From the NCBI GenBank assembly GCA_027596035.1, contig JADGJA010000225.1, forward strand, positions 1 to 29,171: 29,171 bases of DNA, written 5' to 3'. A program made the position numbers and the translations under genes. The DNA comes from Thoreauomyces humboldtii (taxonomy: Eukaryota; Chytridiomycota; Chytridiomycetes; Spizellomycetales; Powellomycetaceae). A model generated the notes under the pieces. It saw only the letters and a list, made by a program, of their open reading frames with translations, was not told where the DNA came from and ran no database searches. This document shows positions 20,712-29,171 of the stretch, in pieces. The stretch's first letter is position 1. Every line of letters starts with the position of its first letter.

Positions 20712-20741
20712 GCCTGCGTATGATTCGCCTGCGTAGCATTC
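20712..20741. repeat. 15-bp tandem duplication
   Basis: GCCTGCGTATGATTC (20712-20726) is followed by GCCTGCGTAGCATTC (20727-20741), differing at two adjacent bases; a third copy begins with GCC. Confidence 0.75.
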
Positions 20742-21485
20742 GCCGAAAAAAGTGGAAGGAGAAGTACCAATGCCAAGCCTTTTTGGAGGAATGAACGCGC
20801 ATGAGATTCGCAACCTCGGTACACTTGTTTACATCGATGTCCGTCGTTCGAGCGCACCCGAGAAACACGTTTGTAATATCGATGCTTCAGGTGATGGGAT
20901 TCGATGGATGGGACTGCGATCATCACGCCCCCGGTTCATTCCCACGTGGACTTTGAAGCTTCTGAAGGGACTCGGCGATCCCTCGCAAGGCGCCGCGTAA
21001 ACCCAATACAGGTTGCTCATGTCGTAGAGCGAGGATGAGTTGGTTTCGTGTGAAGCTCGTCGGAGGACCCTGCAGTCCTTGAGCGAGCCGGTCTCGTCAC
21101 TTTTGCCCTCCGTCATGGAGCATGCCATCAACCTTACCGCAAACCCTCGTTGCATACACGTACGGCCGCAGCTTCGCTGACTGTCCCATTCGCAGTCACT
21201 CCTTCGCGGAAGACAGTCTCCATACCGCGGAGAGGATGGAGACGTGGTTACTGTCCCTCCATCCTGCAAACCATGGTGGTGGCATCTTGGGCACGGAGGC
21301 CCGCAGGCTGGCCTTGTGTGCACCACGCCACACGCAGTAGAGCAGAAGTCCTCGAACTTGAACTCAGAGAGGTTTGCTGGCGCACGCGAAACTCGGAGGA
21401 TATTTTGTGCTATTTTATGTACAGGCAACTCGCTGGGGATGCCCTCCGTCGAATGAGCTCTGCGGTTCCATCCTCACGTCCAGGA

Positions 21486-22041
21486 TCATCCCAAGAAGTT
21501 AACCACAAAGCCAAACAGAACAATGCTGGCGAAGGCGAAATCGGCGAAAGCCCGCTCGGGCGAGATCTTCATCTCGGCTGCGTTCTGCGGATTTATCTGA
21601 ATCCGCAGGTTGGCTGAGAGTTGGCAGGAGTCAGCTTTGACGTCAGAAACACAAGCCCAGCAGCTGGCATGGCAAGATCGTGAAAGGTGGAGGGTACGCA
21701 CCCGCAAGCACGAAGGATCCCACACTTGCTCCAAAGCCGGACAGGAACGAGTTGTAAGGAAACGTGCCGACGAGGACAACGTAGACGAACTGGATGATGC
21801 CCGTTAGCATGACAAAGAACAGATACGAGTCGATGAGCTTGAGAGACTGTGGCGTGTTCGTTCGATAGGAGGACAGCAGGCGTTTGACGAGGTAAGCTTG
21901 CTCGGCGGCGGCGCTGCTGGCCGTGTTGGCGACCGCAGCGACTGTTTCCTTGCTGTTGGCTGTCGCCGCGGCGGCGGCAGAAGAGATGGAGGCCGCCGGG
22001 GAGGACGACGACGATGCAGATGAAGCCTGTTTCTTTGCCAT
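21486..22041 (-). CDS. OST2: DAD1/Ost2, oligosaccharyltransferase subunit
   Basis: Small membrane subunit of the ER oligosaccharyltransferase that transfers glycans to Asn of nascent proteins. Exons 22041-21702 and 21613-21486 on the minus strand, intron 88 nt, 155 aa. The N-terminal ~55 residues are an Ala/Ser-rich cytosolic extension ([13 protein letters not shown], repeated AAA blocks). The conserved body follows: [40 protein letters not shown], then across the splice [18 protein letters not shown] and a final hydrophobic segment ending VVNFLG. Three membrane segments are visible, as in the family. It is longer than animal DAD1 (about 113 aa) because of the extension. It is head to head with the 22265 gene. 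Confidence 0.95.
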
Positions 22042-22264
22042 GGCTGGGAAGATGTTTTGGTGGATGGGGCGAACGGAGCGTCAAGATGATCTCTTCTGGC
22101 GAGGAGGAAGCAAAGTCCCAGAAAACGTGTTGACCATTTGTTCCATTCCCATCAGCACAGACGAGGCCCAACCTTCGGCGACCCCCCACCTCCTTGCGGG
22201 TCCCAAGAAGACTGCTCCTGCTGCTGCAAATGAAGTCAAACCCATCAACGGTGCTGTCCCGCAC
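22042..22264. promoter_or_regulatory. Bidirectional promoter between DAD1 and the 22265 gene
   Basis: About 220 bp separate the divergent start codons. The plus-strand reading frame stays open through this interval and even into DAD1, so the start of the plus-strand gene, and hence the promoter size, is uncertain. Confidence 0.45.
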
Positions 22265-23125
22265 ATGGATGTCACCTTCGATCGTACGCGGGCGATTTCG
22301 GCAACCAGCAACCCTCACGCCATGCTCCTCGACCCCGTCGGAGTAACGAAACCCTTGCGAAACGCTTACCCGCGGTCCAAAAGGCGGCGACGTAGTGAAG
22401 GGAGTCAGGAGAAACCTTCCGACGATCCACACTCGAGCTCCTCGCCCTCGCAACACAAGAGAACCAGGACGACGGATCTGCTGGTCCTTCGCCAACCACC
22501 GGTTTGCGAAGCCGAGATGATGGAAAGCCTCAAAGATGCCATGGAAGACTTGCGCGTAATTCCTCAATGTGTGTCATGCGTGTCTTGTTTCCAAGAAGTA
22601 GACGTCTGTGCGCCCCCCATCGCCGTCTCAGCGTGCTTTAGAGGTTTCATGGAAGACTACCCTCTGAAGGCCGACCTTGCCGGGTCCTTGTCATCTGAAG
22701 ATGCAGATGACAATGCTTCCGAATCAAGCCGCAGTCAAGAGGGCAAAAGCGATTCAAGCGCGCTTTGGAGAGTGCGTAAGCCTCCTGCCATCTTCGAGCT
22801 GCCTCCCCTCCCTGAGGAAAACGGTGGCAAAATCGACGACGACGAAGAAGACGACGAGGAACGATACGAGTCCTCCTTGAACTCGGACACACCGTCGACT
22901 CCACCTGTGCGGCAACGTCGTGCAGCTTCTGGGCACATCTTCAATCCGATGTACCATTCCTCATCCAAAGCTGCCAGCGCGACGAGGGCCCGCGAGGCGC
23001 GCTATCGGGCTGCTCTAGCAGCGGACGACCAGGGCAATGATGCCGATTGCGAGGAGGAAGGAGACCGAGCGCGCAGTCATTTTGTCAGAGAGACAGACAA
23101 TCTTTCAAGAAGAATGCTTCTTTGA
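22265..23125 (+). CDS. Hypothetical acidic protein with basic N-terminal patch
   Basis: Not recognised. From the ATG at 22265 it would be 286 aa; an ATG at 22322 (267 aa, G at -3) is equally plausible, and one at 22040 would overlap the DAD1 start. It shows a nuclear-signal-like PRSKRRRR, a short Cys-rich stretch (VIPQCVSCVSCFQEVDVCAP), LWRVRKPPAIFELPPLPEE, a strongly acidic DDDEEDDEER run, and a C-terminal helix-prone ARAREARYRAALAADD. The composition suggests a disordered nuclear regulator. An intron inside the Cys-rich stretch cannot be excluded. It shares a promoter region with DAD1. Confidence 0.55.
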   Translation: MDVTFDRTRAISATSNPHAMLLDPVGVTKPLRNAYPRSKRRRRSEGSQEKPSDDPHSSSSPSQHKRTRTTDLLVLRQPPVCEAEMMESLKDAMEDLRVIPQCVSCVSCFQEVDVCAPPIAVSACFRGFMEDYPLKADLAGSLSSEDADDNASESSRSQEGKSDSSALWRVRKPPAIFELPPLPEENGGKIDDDEEDDEERYESSLNSDTPSTPPVRQRRAASGHIFNPMYHSSSKAASATRAREARYRAALAADDQGNDADCEEEGDRARSHFVRETDNLSRRMLL

Positions 23126-23859
23126 GATGACAAGGTGCAGCCGTCTCGTCTCGAATCGAACGGCCAATCCTTGCGTTTTTAACTCTACTGAGTTTACAAA
23201 CTAACCGATCAGAAACGGTTGCTGCCTCTTTCCGCGAACCGTACCGGTGTCGATGGGTTCGGCCATATCCCTGCTGCCGATGTTTCGAAACTAGATGCAC
23301 CTAAAGCTAGCTCACGCCCGATCGAGGAGAAACGATCCTACGACCTGCTCGTATGGCTGGGACAGTGTTTATCGGCAGGCAGGGTCTCTCCCCCCTCCCC
23401 CGCCCCGCCCCCCGCGTCGCGATCATGATGGACGGTGATGGCGGGGTAGAGATTCGCAGTGGTGATGCGGATATGAAGTAGGGTTTTGGAGTTAGCTCGA
23501 TAGAAGCAATTTCTCGGAGCTACGGCGCCCGCCGTGCCGCCCCTGTCAATCGAGTGGGCGGCAGGTTGGCCCTCTTGTCTCTCCCTTTTTCGCGTCGAAG
23601 TTCCACCACTTTGGTCCTGTAGGGGATTCCCAATTACCGACTTCCCCCTTTTTCGTTTCATCTGCGGGCTTTACGAACAGTACGATTCCTGAACCGCACA
23701 GCCGCTCTCTCTCTCCCTTCGCCCTCGTCTCACTTCTTCACACCCTTCACACTCACACTTGCCCTCTCCCGCATACAAGCTTGTACTCTCTCGCGTTACT
23801 GGTGCCCTCGTTTCTTCACACCTTCCTGTACATACTTTCAACGCGGGATAGGTAGAAAC
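23126..23859. other. Intergenic: promoter of the LEA_2 membrane protein
   Basis: 734 bp with no gene. The last ~180 bp (23695-23860) are strongly C/T-rich with repeated TTCACAC/CTCACAC, the usual pyrimidine-rich context before the start of well-expressed fungal genes. A C-run lies at about 23390-23415. Confidence 0.55.
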
Positions 23860-25371
23860 ATGAGCGATCCATACTACCGCGATGACCGAAACAGGAAGCA
23901 ACCGCAGTACGCACAAGAGTACAGGCATTCAGCGTACTCCTCCGTAGCGCCACCATTCCAACAACAACGCCAGCAACAGCAGCAATATGCGACGCAGCTG
24001 GATTTCCGTCCGGACTCGGTGTTTCCTCGCGCCATGCAACCCCAATTCGCTCAGGTTCAACAATACTACGTTCCGCCTCCAACGCTGAACGTTGCGCAGA
24101 CTGCCGCGCCTCCTTCCTCTACTAGCGGGACCGGTCCTCCGAGGGGAGAGAGGACGGGAGGAGGAGGAGGAGGAGATGGTCCTACTGGTCAGCAATATCA
24201 CCGAAGTGATACGCTAGACATGTATCAGGATCAGAGCTTCTACGCGAGCACTTACGCGGCTCCAGCGCAGGCTCCAGAACCGTCCTTTTTCAGCGAGTAC
24301 TCTCCTTCCGCGGCCCTCTTGCAGCCGCAGCAAGGCTACTATCCTCCTCAGTATCCGCAAGAGCAGTACATGCCCCCGCCAGCCGCTCCGGCAGCTTATG
24401 GCAACGCCACTCCTCGCCAGGTGGGGCCCCCTGGTATGGCCAAGAAGAGCGGCGGAGGAGGAGGAGGAGGAAGAGGAGCGGCGGTAGTTCCCGTCACCGT
24501 AGTCACTGGGAAGGATCTCGCCGGAAAAGGCAAGGTCGGTGTGGGCGCAGGCGCTTTCCGTCCCAAACGTCGCTGCTGCTGCTGCATCCCTCGCAGCCGT
24601 CGAGGGAAATTCGGATGCGGTTTCGGCATCCTCTTCGTTCTCGTCGCCATGGGCCTCATCGCCTTCTTCTTCATCCCGCGATTCCCGTCCGTGACGGTCA
24701 AGTCCTTCCGCATCAGCAGCGGCTCCATGTCCGGAATCACCCTCCAGCTCCCGTCAGCCACCAACAACCAGACCTTCTCGGCCTCCCTCCCCGTGACCAT
24801 GAAGGTCGTGGCCACGTCCACGAACCCCTACCCCATCCACGTCGACATGCTGCAGGTCAAGGCGGTCGTCAACACCCCCACCAACAACGCCGAACCCATC
24901 GGGACCGGTCAGGAGGGACAGCTCATCTTCGCACCCAAGGCGACCACCCAGTTCGGACTCAACTTCACCATCCAGTTCACCCAGGTCGGAGGCATCGCTT
25001 CCCTGATCCAGGACCCGGCCCTCAACCAGTTCCTGGCCTCCTGCAACATCTCGTCCCCGTTCTCCACCGCCCCCGTCGTCCTGGGCGTCCCGACCCAGAT
25101 CGACTACGAGACGGCCGTGTCGGTCATCCCGCTAAACAAAGTGGGGATCGTGCCCAGACTGGCGGGAACCTTCACCTTCCCGTGTCCCTTCTCGGGAACC
25201 CTGCTCAGGTCCATGCAGGACCTGGCGGGTGGATTGAAGAACGGGACGCTGTCCATCCCGAAGGCCATCACCCAGGCCGAGACCATCCTGGCAGGGACGA
25301 GCGTGGGTCAGTCGTTGCTGAACGGATCCGGAGGCGATCTGGCAAACGCTTTGAAGTCCTTCGGCCTTTGA
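23860..25371 (+). CDS. LEA_2-like single-pass membrane protein
   Basis: A single exon of 503 aa. Residues 1-200 are Gln/Tyr/Pro-rich and probably disordered and cytosolic. A basic, cysteine-rich patch RPKRRCCCCIPRSRRGK (about 234-250) sits directly before one membrane segment (about 251-272, FGILFVLVAMGLIAFFF); CCCC next to a membrane helix is a typical palmitoylation context. The external part starts SVTVKSFRISSG and has the beta-rich look of LEA_2/Hin1-like domains (VTMKVVATSTNPYPIHV, FAPKATTQFGLNFTIQF), with several N-glycosylation sequons (NQT, NFT, NIS, NGT, NGS). Such proteins are put at the plasma or vacuolar membrane, sometimes in lipid handling; the role here is unknown. The second half uses almost only C- or G-ending codons. 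It converges with eIF2A. Confidence 0.78.
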   Translation: MSDPYYRDDRNRKQPQYAQEYRHSAYSSVAPPFQQQRQQQQQYATQLDFRPDSVFPRAMQPQFAQVQQYYVPPPTLNVAQTAAPPSSTSGTGPPRGERTGGGGGGDGPTGQQYHRSDTLDMYQDQSFYASTYAAPAQAPEPSFFSEYSPSAALLQPQQGYYPPQYPQEQYMPPPAAPAAYGNATPRQVGPPGMAKKSGGGGGGGRGAAVVPVTVVTGKDLAGKGKVGVGAGAFRPKRRCCCCIPRSRRGKFGCGFGILFVLVAMGLIAFFFIPRFPSVTVKSFRISSGSMSGITLQLPSATNNQTFSASLPVTMKVVATSTNPYPIHVDMLQVKAVVNTPTNNAEPIGTGQEGQLIFAPKATTQFGLNFTIQFTQVGGIASLIQDPALNQFLASCNISSPFSTAPVVLGVPTQIDYETAVSVIPLNKVGIVPRLAGTFTFPCPFSGTLLRSMQDLAGGLKNGTLSIPKAITQAETILAGTSVGQSLLNGSGGDLANALKSFGL

Positions 25372-25647
25372 ACCCCATGTGTGATTCCATCCCAGAGTGC
25401 CGCTCGTTCCTAGTAGACGACGGGTTTTCTACCTATAGTTCACAGTTGCTCATCTGCCTCCCTGCCCTTGTACATAGCCTCCTGTTTCATATAAAGACAT
25501 CAACATAGAACAGAGTCTTCTTTCGAGATGCCATGGTCAAGTTGGTGATAAAATTTAGGTCCATCTTTAGGAGGGATACAGTGGGGGAACGGAAGGTATG
25601 TTTTTGTGGTTTTTCTAAAGGATGAGCGCAACTCTCTAGAGCTTTCT

Positions 25648-27836
25648 TCATGGTTTGATGCCGAGTCTCTCCATCTACACAGGGCGCCAAGGGAACAATG
25701 AATAAGCCAGGATCCAAAGTCTGCATCCATGCCAGTGAGTCTTGCTCACCTGTTTCCTTATCGCGTCCAGCTCTTCCTTGATCGCTGCCTCCCCTTCCGC
25801 CTTCTTGATCTGCGTCAGCTCGACCTTCTCTCCGGCTTGGATCTTTGCTTTGATGTCGGTGATCTGCTTGAGCTTCTTTGTGACAGTCTTGTGCTTCTTC
25901 TCGAGATCGAGGACAGCTTGCGGAGATGTCAACGGGGCTACGGGTGCCGGGGGAGGTGGTGTCTCGACAGCAGCAGGCGATGCTGCGCCGTCGTCCTACA
26001 CGAGCAGGGACAAGGGAGAAGTGATTTGGTGAGCAAGTCGAGAGAATCAGCAGTTCTGCCGGTATATATACGACAAATGTGCGTACCCGCTTTTTCGCCT
26101 CTCGCTTCTTCTTGTTCTTTGCTGCGGCTTTGGAGAGGTTCTTGTCATCGGCGCCGGTAGGCGCCAGACCTGGGATGCCTGCCGCACCAGGAATGCCATT
26201 CCGTCCGGGACCTTGCTGAGCGTCGTAAGTGCGGTCCGTGAAGACGGAGGGCGTGACGGAACCGCGGGCGCCGGGGGGTCGGTAGACGCCCATGGGCTTC
26301 GCTGGGGCAGCGGGGGCAGTCAAGCTGGACTGCGGGGGTGGGGACAGGGACCGGATTTCTGGCCACTGCGCCGCAGGCGTGGTTCTCCATCCGACCTGGT
26401 ACATCTCCTTGACATCCACAGAGTGGACGAGGACGCCCGTATAATGCCACAACTTGATCCCGTTGTCCACTTTGAGGCGCTTGTACAGGGTTGCAGTCAT
26501 GATATGCTTGCCATCGGGGCACCAGTCGGAGCTCGACGAGTTAGAGGCGTGGACGGTGGCAAGCTTCTTGAAAGTCTGACGATCCCATATATCCATGTCA
26601 CCCGCCAAGTTTCCGAATCCGCCGATGAATAGGAGCCGGCCATGAGCGTTGAACTTCACCGTGTTCCGCGCCGCGCTTCCGAAGTCCATCAAAACGTTTG
26701 CACGGTGGTCGAAAAGTGTGGCTTTTGCTGGCATCGACCCGTATACGACCACAAACTCCTTGGCATTGGGGCTCCAGGTTACATCGTGGATGGGTCCAGG
26801 CTTGTCTACAAGGGGAAGAAAGAAGTTCAGCAATCCGAAGACACATACGAGAAGATCAATGAAACGGCTGCTCACCTAGCTCAACCCGGCACTCAAAGTT
26901 GCCTGAGGTCGCGAGATAGTAAAGAGCGGTCTCTCCATAGTAAGATTGACCGGTCTTGTCAACGTCCGTGTGAGTGAACACAAGGACGTTGGTGCCCAGC
27001 TTGTTCCAGTTGAACTGCACGCTATCGGCGCGGTAGAAGGACTTGGTCACGAGCGCCTTGGTGAAGTTGCCGATCTCGTAGATACGCACGACGGCAGGCT
27101 GGCCCTTCTTCTCAGGGACAAATGCCACAACGGTAGACTGCTTTCCAGGGGACAGAGAGAACTGGGAAACGCCATCGAGCTTCAAGCGTGTGTACACGCC
27201 CTTTCCAATCTCCTTCGAGTTGTAGAACTGGACCTCGTTCGTGACGAGTCGCGCGAAGAACAGCTCCTCATCTGCCCAGTCAACGTTCCATCCATTTTGG
27301 TTCTTTTGCGTGAAGGAGGTGAGCTGTTCGCCGCTGACAACATCCCAGATGATGAGGTTTTTATGAGGGTTCGTCTCCGAGTCCTCTTTCTTGACCAGGC
27401 GCTCCCAGGTAGAGAGGAAGTTGCCCTTGGGGGAAAACGCAATCTCGATGACACCCTTCTTCACGATTTCCTGGACCAGCTGTTGCGTTGATGCATCATA
27501 GACCTTTACTCGATCGGGCAGCACCCAGGCCAGGAAGCGACCTTCTGGGCTGTACTCAAAAATGCGAATCTCTTCCGTGCTAAAGCGTGTCATCGCATCA
27601 GCTCTGCAATCGTCCGGCAAAGCTTCCTCAAAGTCACTGACCTTGAAAAGCCGTCGATCAGGCCGTTCTGCGGTGGCCCTGTTGCGACGTGAAGCCCGTC
27701 ATTGCTGCGATCTGCATGACCCAACCAGAACGTGAGAAACAGGCTAGCAAGGAGGCACCTCTGATGTAGGCAAGACGAGTAAGGAGGGTAGCGACTACGT
27801 ACACGCAAACTGAGGGACCAGGCTTGGGGAAGTCAT
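25648..27836 (-). CDS. Eukaryotic translation initiation factor 2A (eIF2A)
   Basis: Non-canonical initiator-tRNA-binding factor with an N-terminal beta-propeller. Exons 27836-27803, 27711-27642, 27603-26876, 26805-26087, 25995-25750 and 25674-25648 on the minus strand give 607 aa. The start MTSPSLVPQFA splices to YRSNDGLHVATGPP. Propeller blocks include FEYSPEGRFLAW, VIEIAFSPKGNFLSTWE, NLIIWDV, DVDKTGQSYYGETALYYLA, DKPGPIHDVTWSPNAKEF, VYGSMPAKATLFD, FIGGFGNLAGDMDIWD, DWCPDGKHIMTAT and GIKLWHYTG. The tail has lysine-rich KAAAKNKKKREAKKR and a coiled coil DLEKKHKTVTKKLKQI. The intron 27604-27641 is only 38 nt but is needed to join the frames. The last exon gives MERLGIKP and stop; an alternative acceptor would give a 78-residue tail ending at 25487. 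Confidence 0.93.
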
Positions 27837-28308
27837 TGTGGGTGGTCCAGGGATCGGAAGGGTTGAGTTTGAGTGAGCCGAGACCGACGAAAGCTGATAG
27901 ATAGGGAAGTGGCTGCACTGATATCTATGCTTGAACCTTCTCAATCCAATGGAAGCAGCAGAAGGGCCTGGCTGCGAGGGTCGGAACGGGGTAGCAGGTA
28001 TGGCGATCGGCAATTGCGGGATCTGAGCACTATTAACTAGTGAGTGCCAGCTCCCAAAAAGTCGGTCCTCATTAACCTGTTACACAAAAAGCCACAGTGC
28101 TGCACATCCATCATACGGTGCTGGTAACCCTCTGCGGCCTTTCCATGCCCCTTCCTCAAGTACTGCCCATCCCCATCCGATGGAAAGATAGAAGATGAAT
28201 GCAGCCACCGAAGCTGATGTCTATGCATCGGTTCCATTCTGGAATGTTATTGAACATCCTTCTACGTCCCGTCTAATCTGACCCCTTCGAACATTCGCCC
28301 TTTCCCTC
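27837..28308. other. Intergenic: eIF2A promoter and Sfm1 3' flank
   Basis: 472 bp with no gene or repeat recognised. Both neighbours are on the minus strand. Confidence 0.5.
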
Positions 28309-29068
28309 TCACACGAAGGGTGTGTTGTTGCTCTTTTTGAGCAGATCAACAAGACCTTCGGGCAGTTGTGGCTTTCCGTCGACGGCCAGGTACCTGAACG
28401 GCAGCTCGGCCGTCTCCCTCCTCCCGAGCCTGATCTCTGGCCGGTCCACGTACTGAAGCTGGTCCAATGGCGTTCGGTTCTCGATGACGTGCTTGGCGAC
28501 GATGACAGCCGTGTCCGTGGTCATCTGCACGGGTCCGAGGTGTCGCCGGGCGTACCCTAGTTTGCGAAGCTCCTTTGTCCGGTCCTGCGGTGGGTCGTCA
28601 CCCTACGAGCGGGTCGTGAGAAGGGGACGCTTTACGACAGGTGGAAACACCGAGCACCGCCATTCAAACGATCCGTACCAGGATGCCCCCAAAGAGAAGC
28701 CATTCGTAAGTGTCTCCATCGCTCGGCGTCAGGGCCTCCGGTGCGGAAGGGTCCAAGAGAATGACCTTGGAGAACTCGACCTCCTCGAGCTCCTGTACCG
28801 CCTTTGTCGTGCTGATGATGCCGGAGCCTTCGGCGATTCGCCCGGGAAGACGTGTGATGAGTTCCGGATCGACGTGTGTCAAGTATAAGCGGTCCCGGCC
28901 GACCCGTTTGACTACATTGGCGTATTCGAGCTTCAAGGCGGAAAGAGTGTGAGCTTCTCTTCCGCGACGAAATGCTGACAATGTCGCGGAACCATTTACC
29001 TCTGACCATTCATCGAGGTCAGGCTCCATGTGCTCAACAATGTACTTGAAGACCCTTTCGCTGCTCAT
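28309..29068 (-). CDS. SFM1: Sfm1-type SPOUT protein arginine methyltransferase (DUF431)
   Basis: Exons 29068-29000, 28930-28679 and 28602-28309 on the minus strand, introns 69 and 76 nt, all phase 0, 204 aa. Family blocks: KYIVEHMEPDLDEWSE then LEYANVV across the splice, VILLDPSAPEALTP, WLLFGGIL then GDDPPQDRT across the splice, LGPVQMTTDTAVIVA, VDRPEI and ELPFRYLAVDGKPQLPEG. The GGILGD...RT and LGPxQMTTDTA segments belong to the knotted SPOUT fold that binds S-adenosylmethionine. In yeast Sfm1 methylates an arginine of ribosomal protein Rps3. Length is close to yeast Sfm1, and no key segment is missing. It lies upstream of eIF2A on the same strand. Confidence 0.93.
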
Positions 29069-29171
29069 GGTTGCTGTGGTTTGTGTCGTGTGGAAAGTTG
29101 GCTCACGAAGAGGAAGAAAACAGAACCGTGAGGACACAGTGCGAGGAGTCCGGTTCCTTCGGACCCCCCGC

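Larger units (their letters stand above)
19567..21485. other. Long region without a convincing gene, upstream of the GATA factor
   Basis: 1.9 kb between the GATA start and the DAD1 stop. Open frames on both strands lack family resemblance, plausible splice structure or consistent composition. It is pyrimidine-rich in places (20188-20220, 20330-20360). Elements seen: AGATAA at 19852-19857 (GATA-factor consensus, about 290 bp before the GATA ATG), TGAGTCA at 20321-20327, palindrome CTTGGCAAGCCAAG at 20172-20185 flanked by T runs, and a 15-bp tandem duplication at 20712-20741. It may hold a long 5' leader of the GATA mRNA, a non-coding transcript or a lineage-specific gene. Confidence 0.5.

Noticed and set aside
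20035..20736. Long plus-strand open frame of 233 codons upstream of the GATA gene
   Set aside because: Composition is erratic (His/Pro/Arg/Thr-rich), no family resemblance, no splice structure, and overlapping frames are also open; likely chance in GC-rich DNA.
20752..21000. Plus-strand 82-codon open frame
   Set aside because: Short, no recognisable domain, and no upstream or downstream exon support.
20829..21428. Minus-strand open frame of 199 codons with a Cys/His-rich part (ACGPPCPRCHHH)
   Set aside because: The Cys pattern matches no zinc module I know and the rest is low-quality sequence; kept only as part of the gap needing transcript data.
21638..21645. Perfect CRE-like TGACGTCA
   Set aside because: It lies inside the DAD1 intron near the acceptor; one such 8-mer is expected about this often by chance.
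24615..25508. Plus-strand 297-codon Arg/Pro/His-rich frame
   Set aside because: Frame-shifted shadow of the LEA_2 gene caused by C-ending codons.
1..29171. tRNA genes, mobile elements, CRISPR arrays
   Set aside because: No B-box-like GGTTCRANTCC in a cloverleaf context, no transposase or terminal repeats, and no spaced repeat arrays were seen.

Overview
This window looks like nuclear DNA of a fungus. It is gene-dense, has many short GT-AG introns (mostly about 56-97 nt), and carries fungal families: a CipC/DUF3759 stress protein, a Vts1/Smaug SAM protein, Dug3, Sfm1, eIF2A, Ost2/DAD1 and a GATA factor. It also carries an androglobin-like gene, a family tied to cilia and flagella, so I infer a zoosporic (chytrid-like) fungus rather than Dikarya. 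No species is claimed. I see no mobile element, CRISPR array, rRNA or tRNA.

Layout. 1-3507 (+): PIP kinase whose 5' end may lie outside the window. 3744-4653 (-): hypothetical coiled-coil protein. 4902-5381, possibly to 5635 (-): coiled-coil protein ending in an IBR/RING2-like zinc motif. 5684-6539 (-): CipC-like protein with a GYGGQQ-repeat tail. 7385-8995 (-): hypothetical protein, divergent from 9383-11342 (+): Vts1/Smaug. 11591-12826 (-): Dug3 glutamine amidotransferase. 13169-17878 (-): androglobin-like protein in ten exons. 18291-19566 (-): GATA factor, preceded by about 1.9 kb without a convincing gene. 21486-22041 (-): DAD1/Ost2, head to head with 22265-23125 (+): acidic hypothetical protein. 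23860-25371 (+): LEA_2-type single-pass membrane protein. 25648-27836 (-): eIF2A. 28309-29068 (-): Sfm1-type SPOUT methyltransferase.

The genes do not form one pathway; this is ordinary fungal chromosome with housekeeping and regulatory genes. Translation and mRNA control recur (Vts1, eIF2A, Sfm1). Dug3 has a perfect TGACTCA site about 200 bp upstream, which fits amino-acid-starvation control.

Most notable points: the androglobin homologue appears to lack the globin domain altogether, and its introns leave no room for one; the coiled-coil/RING2-like gene has a 49-residue internal repeat and no visible start codon for its upstream part; a 38-nt intron is needed in eIF2A; the PIP kinase has a large insertion in its specificity-loop region; and the CipC protein has a low-complexity tail with six consecutive histidines. 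Exon boundaries were worked out by hand from splice signals, reading phase and family conservation, and have not been checked against transcripts.
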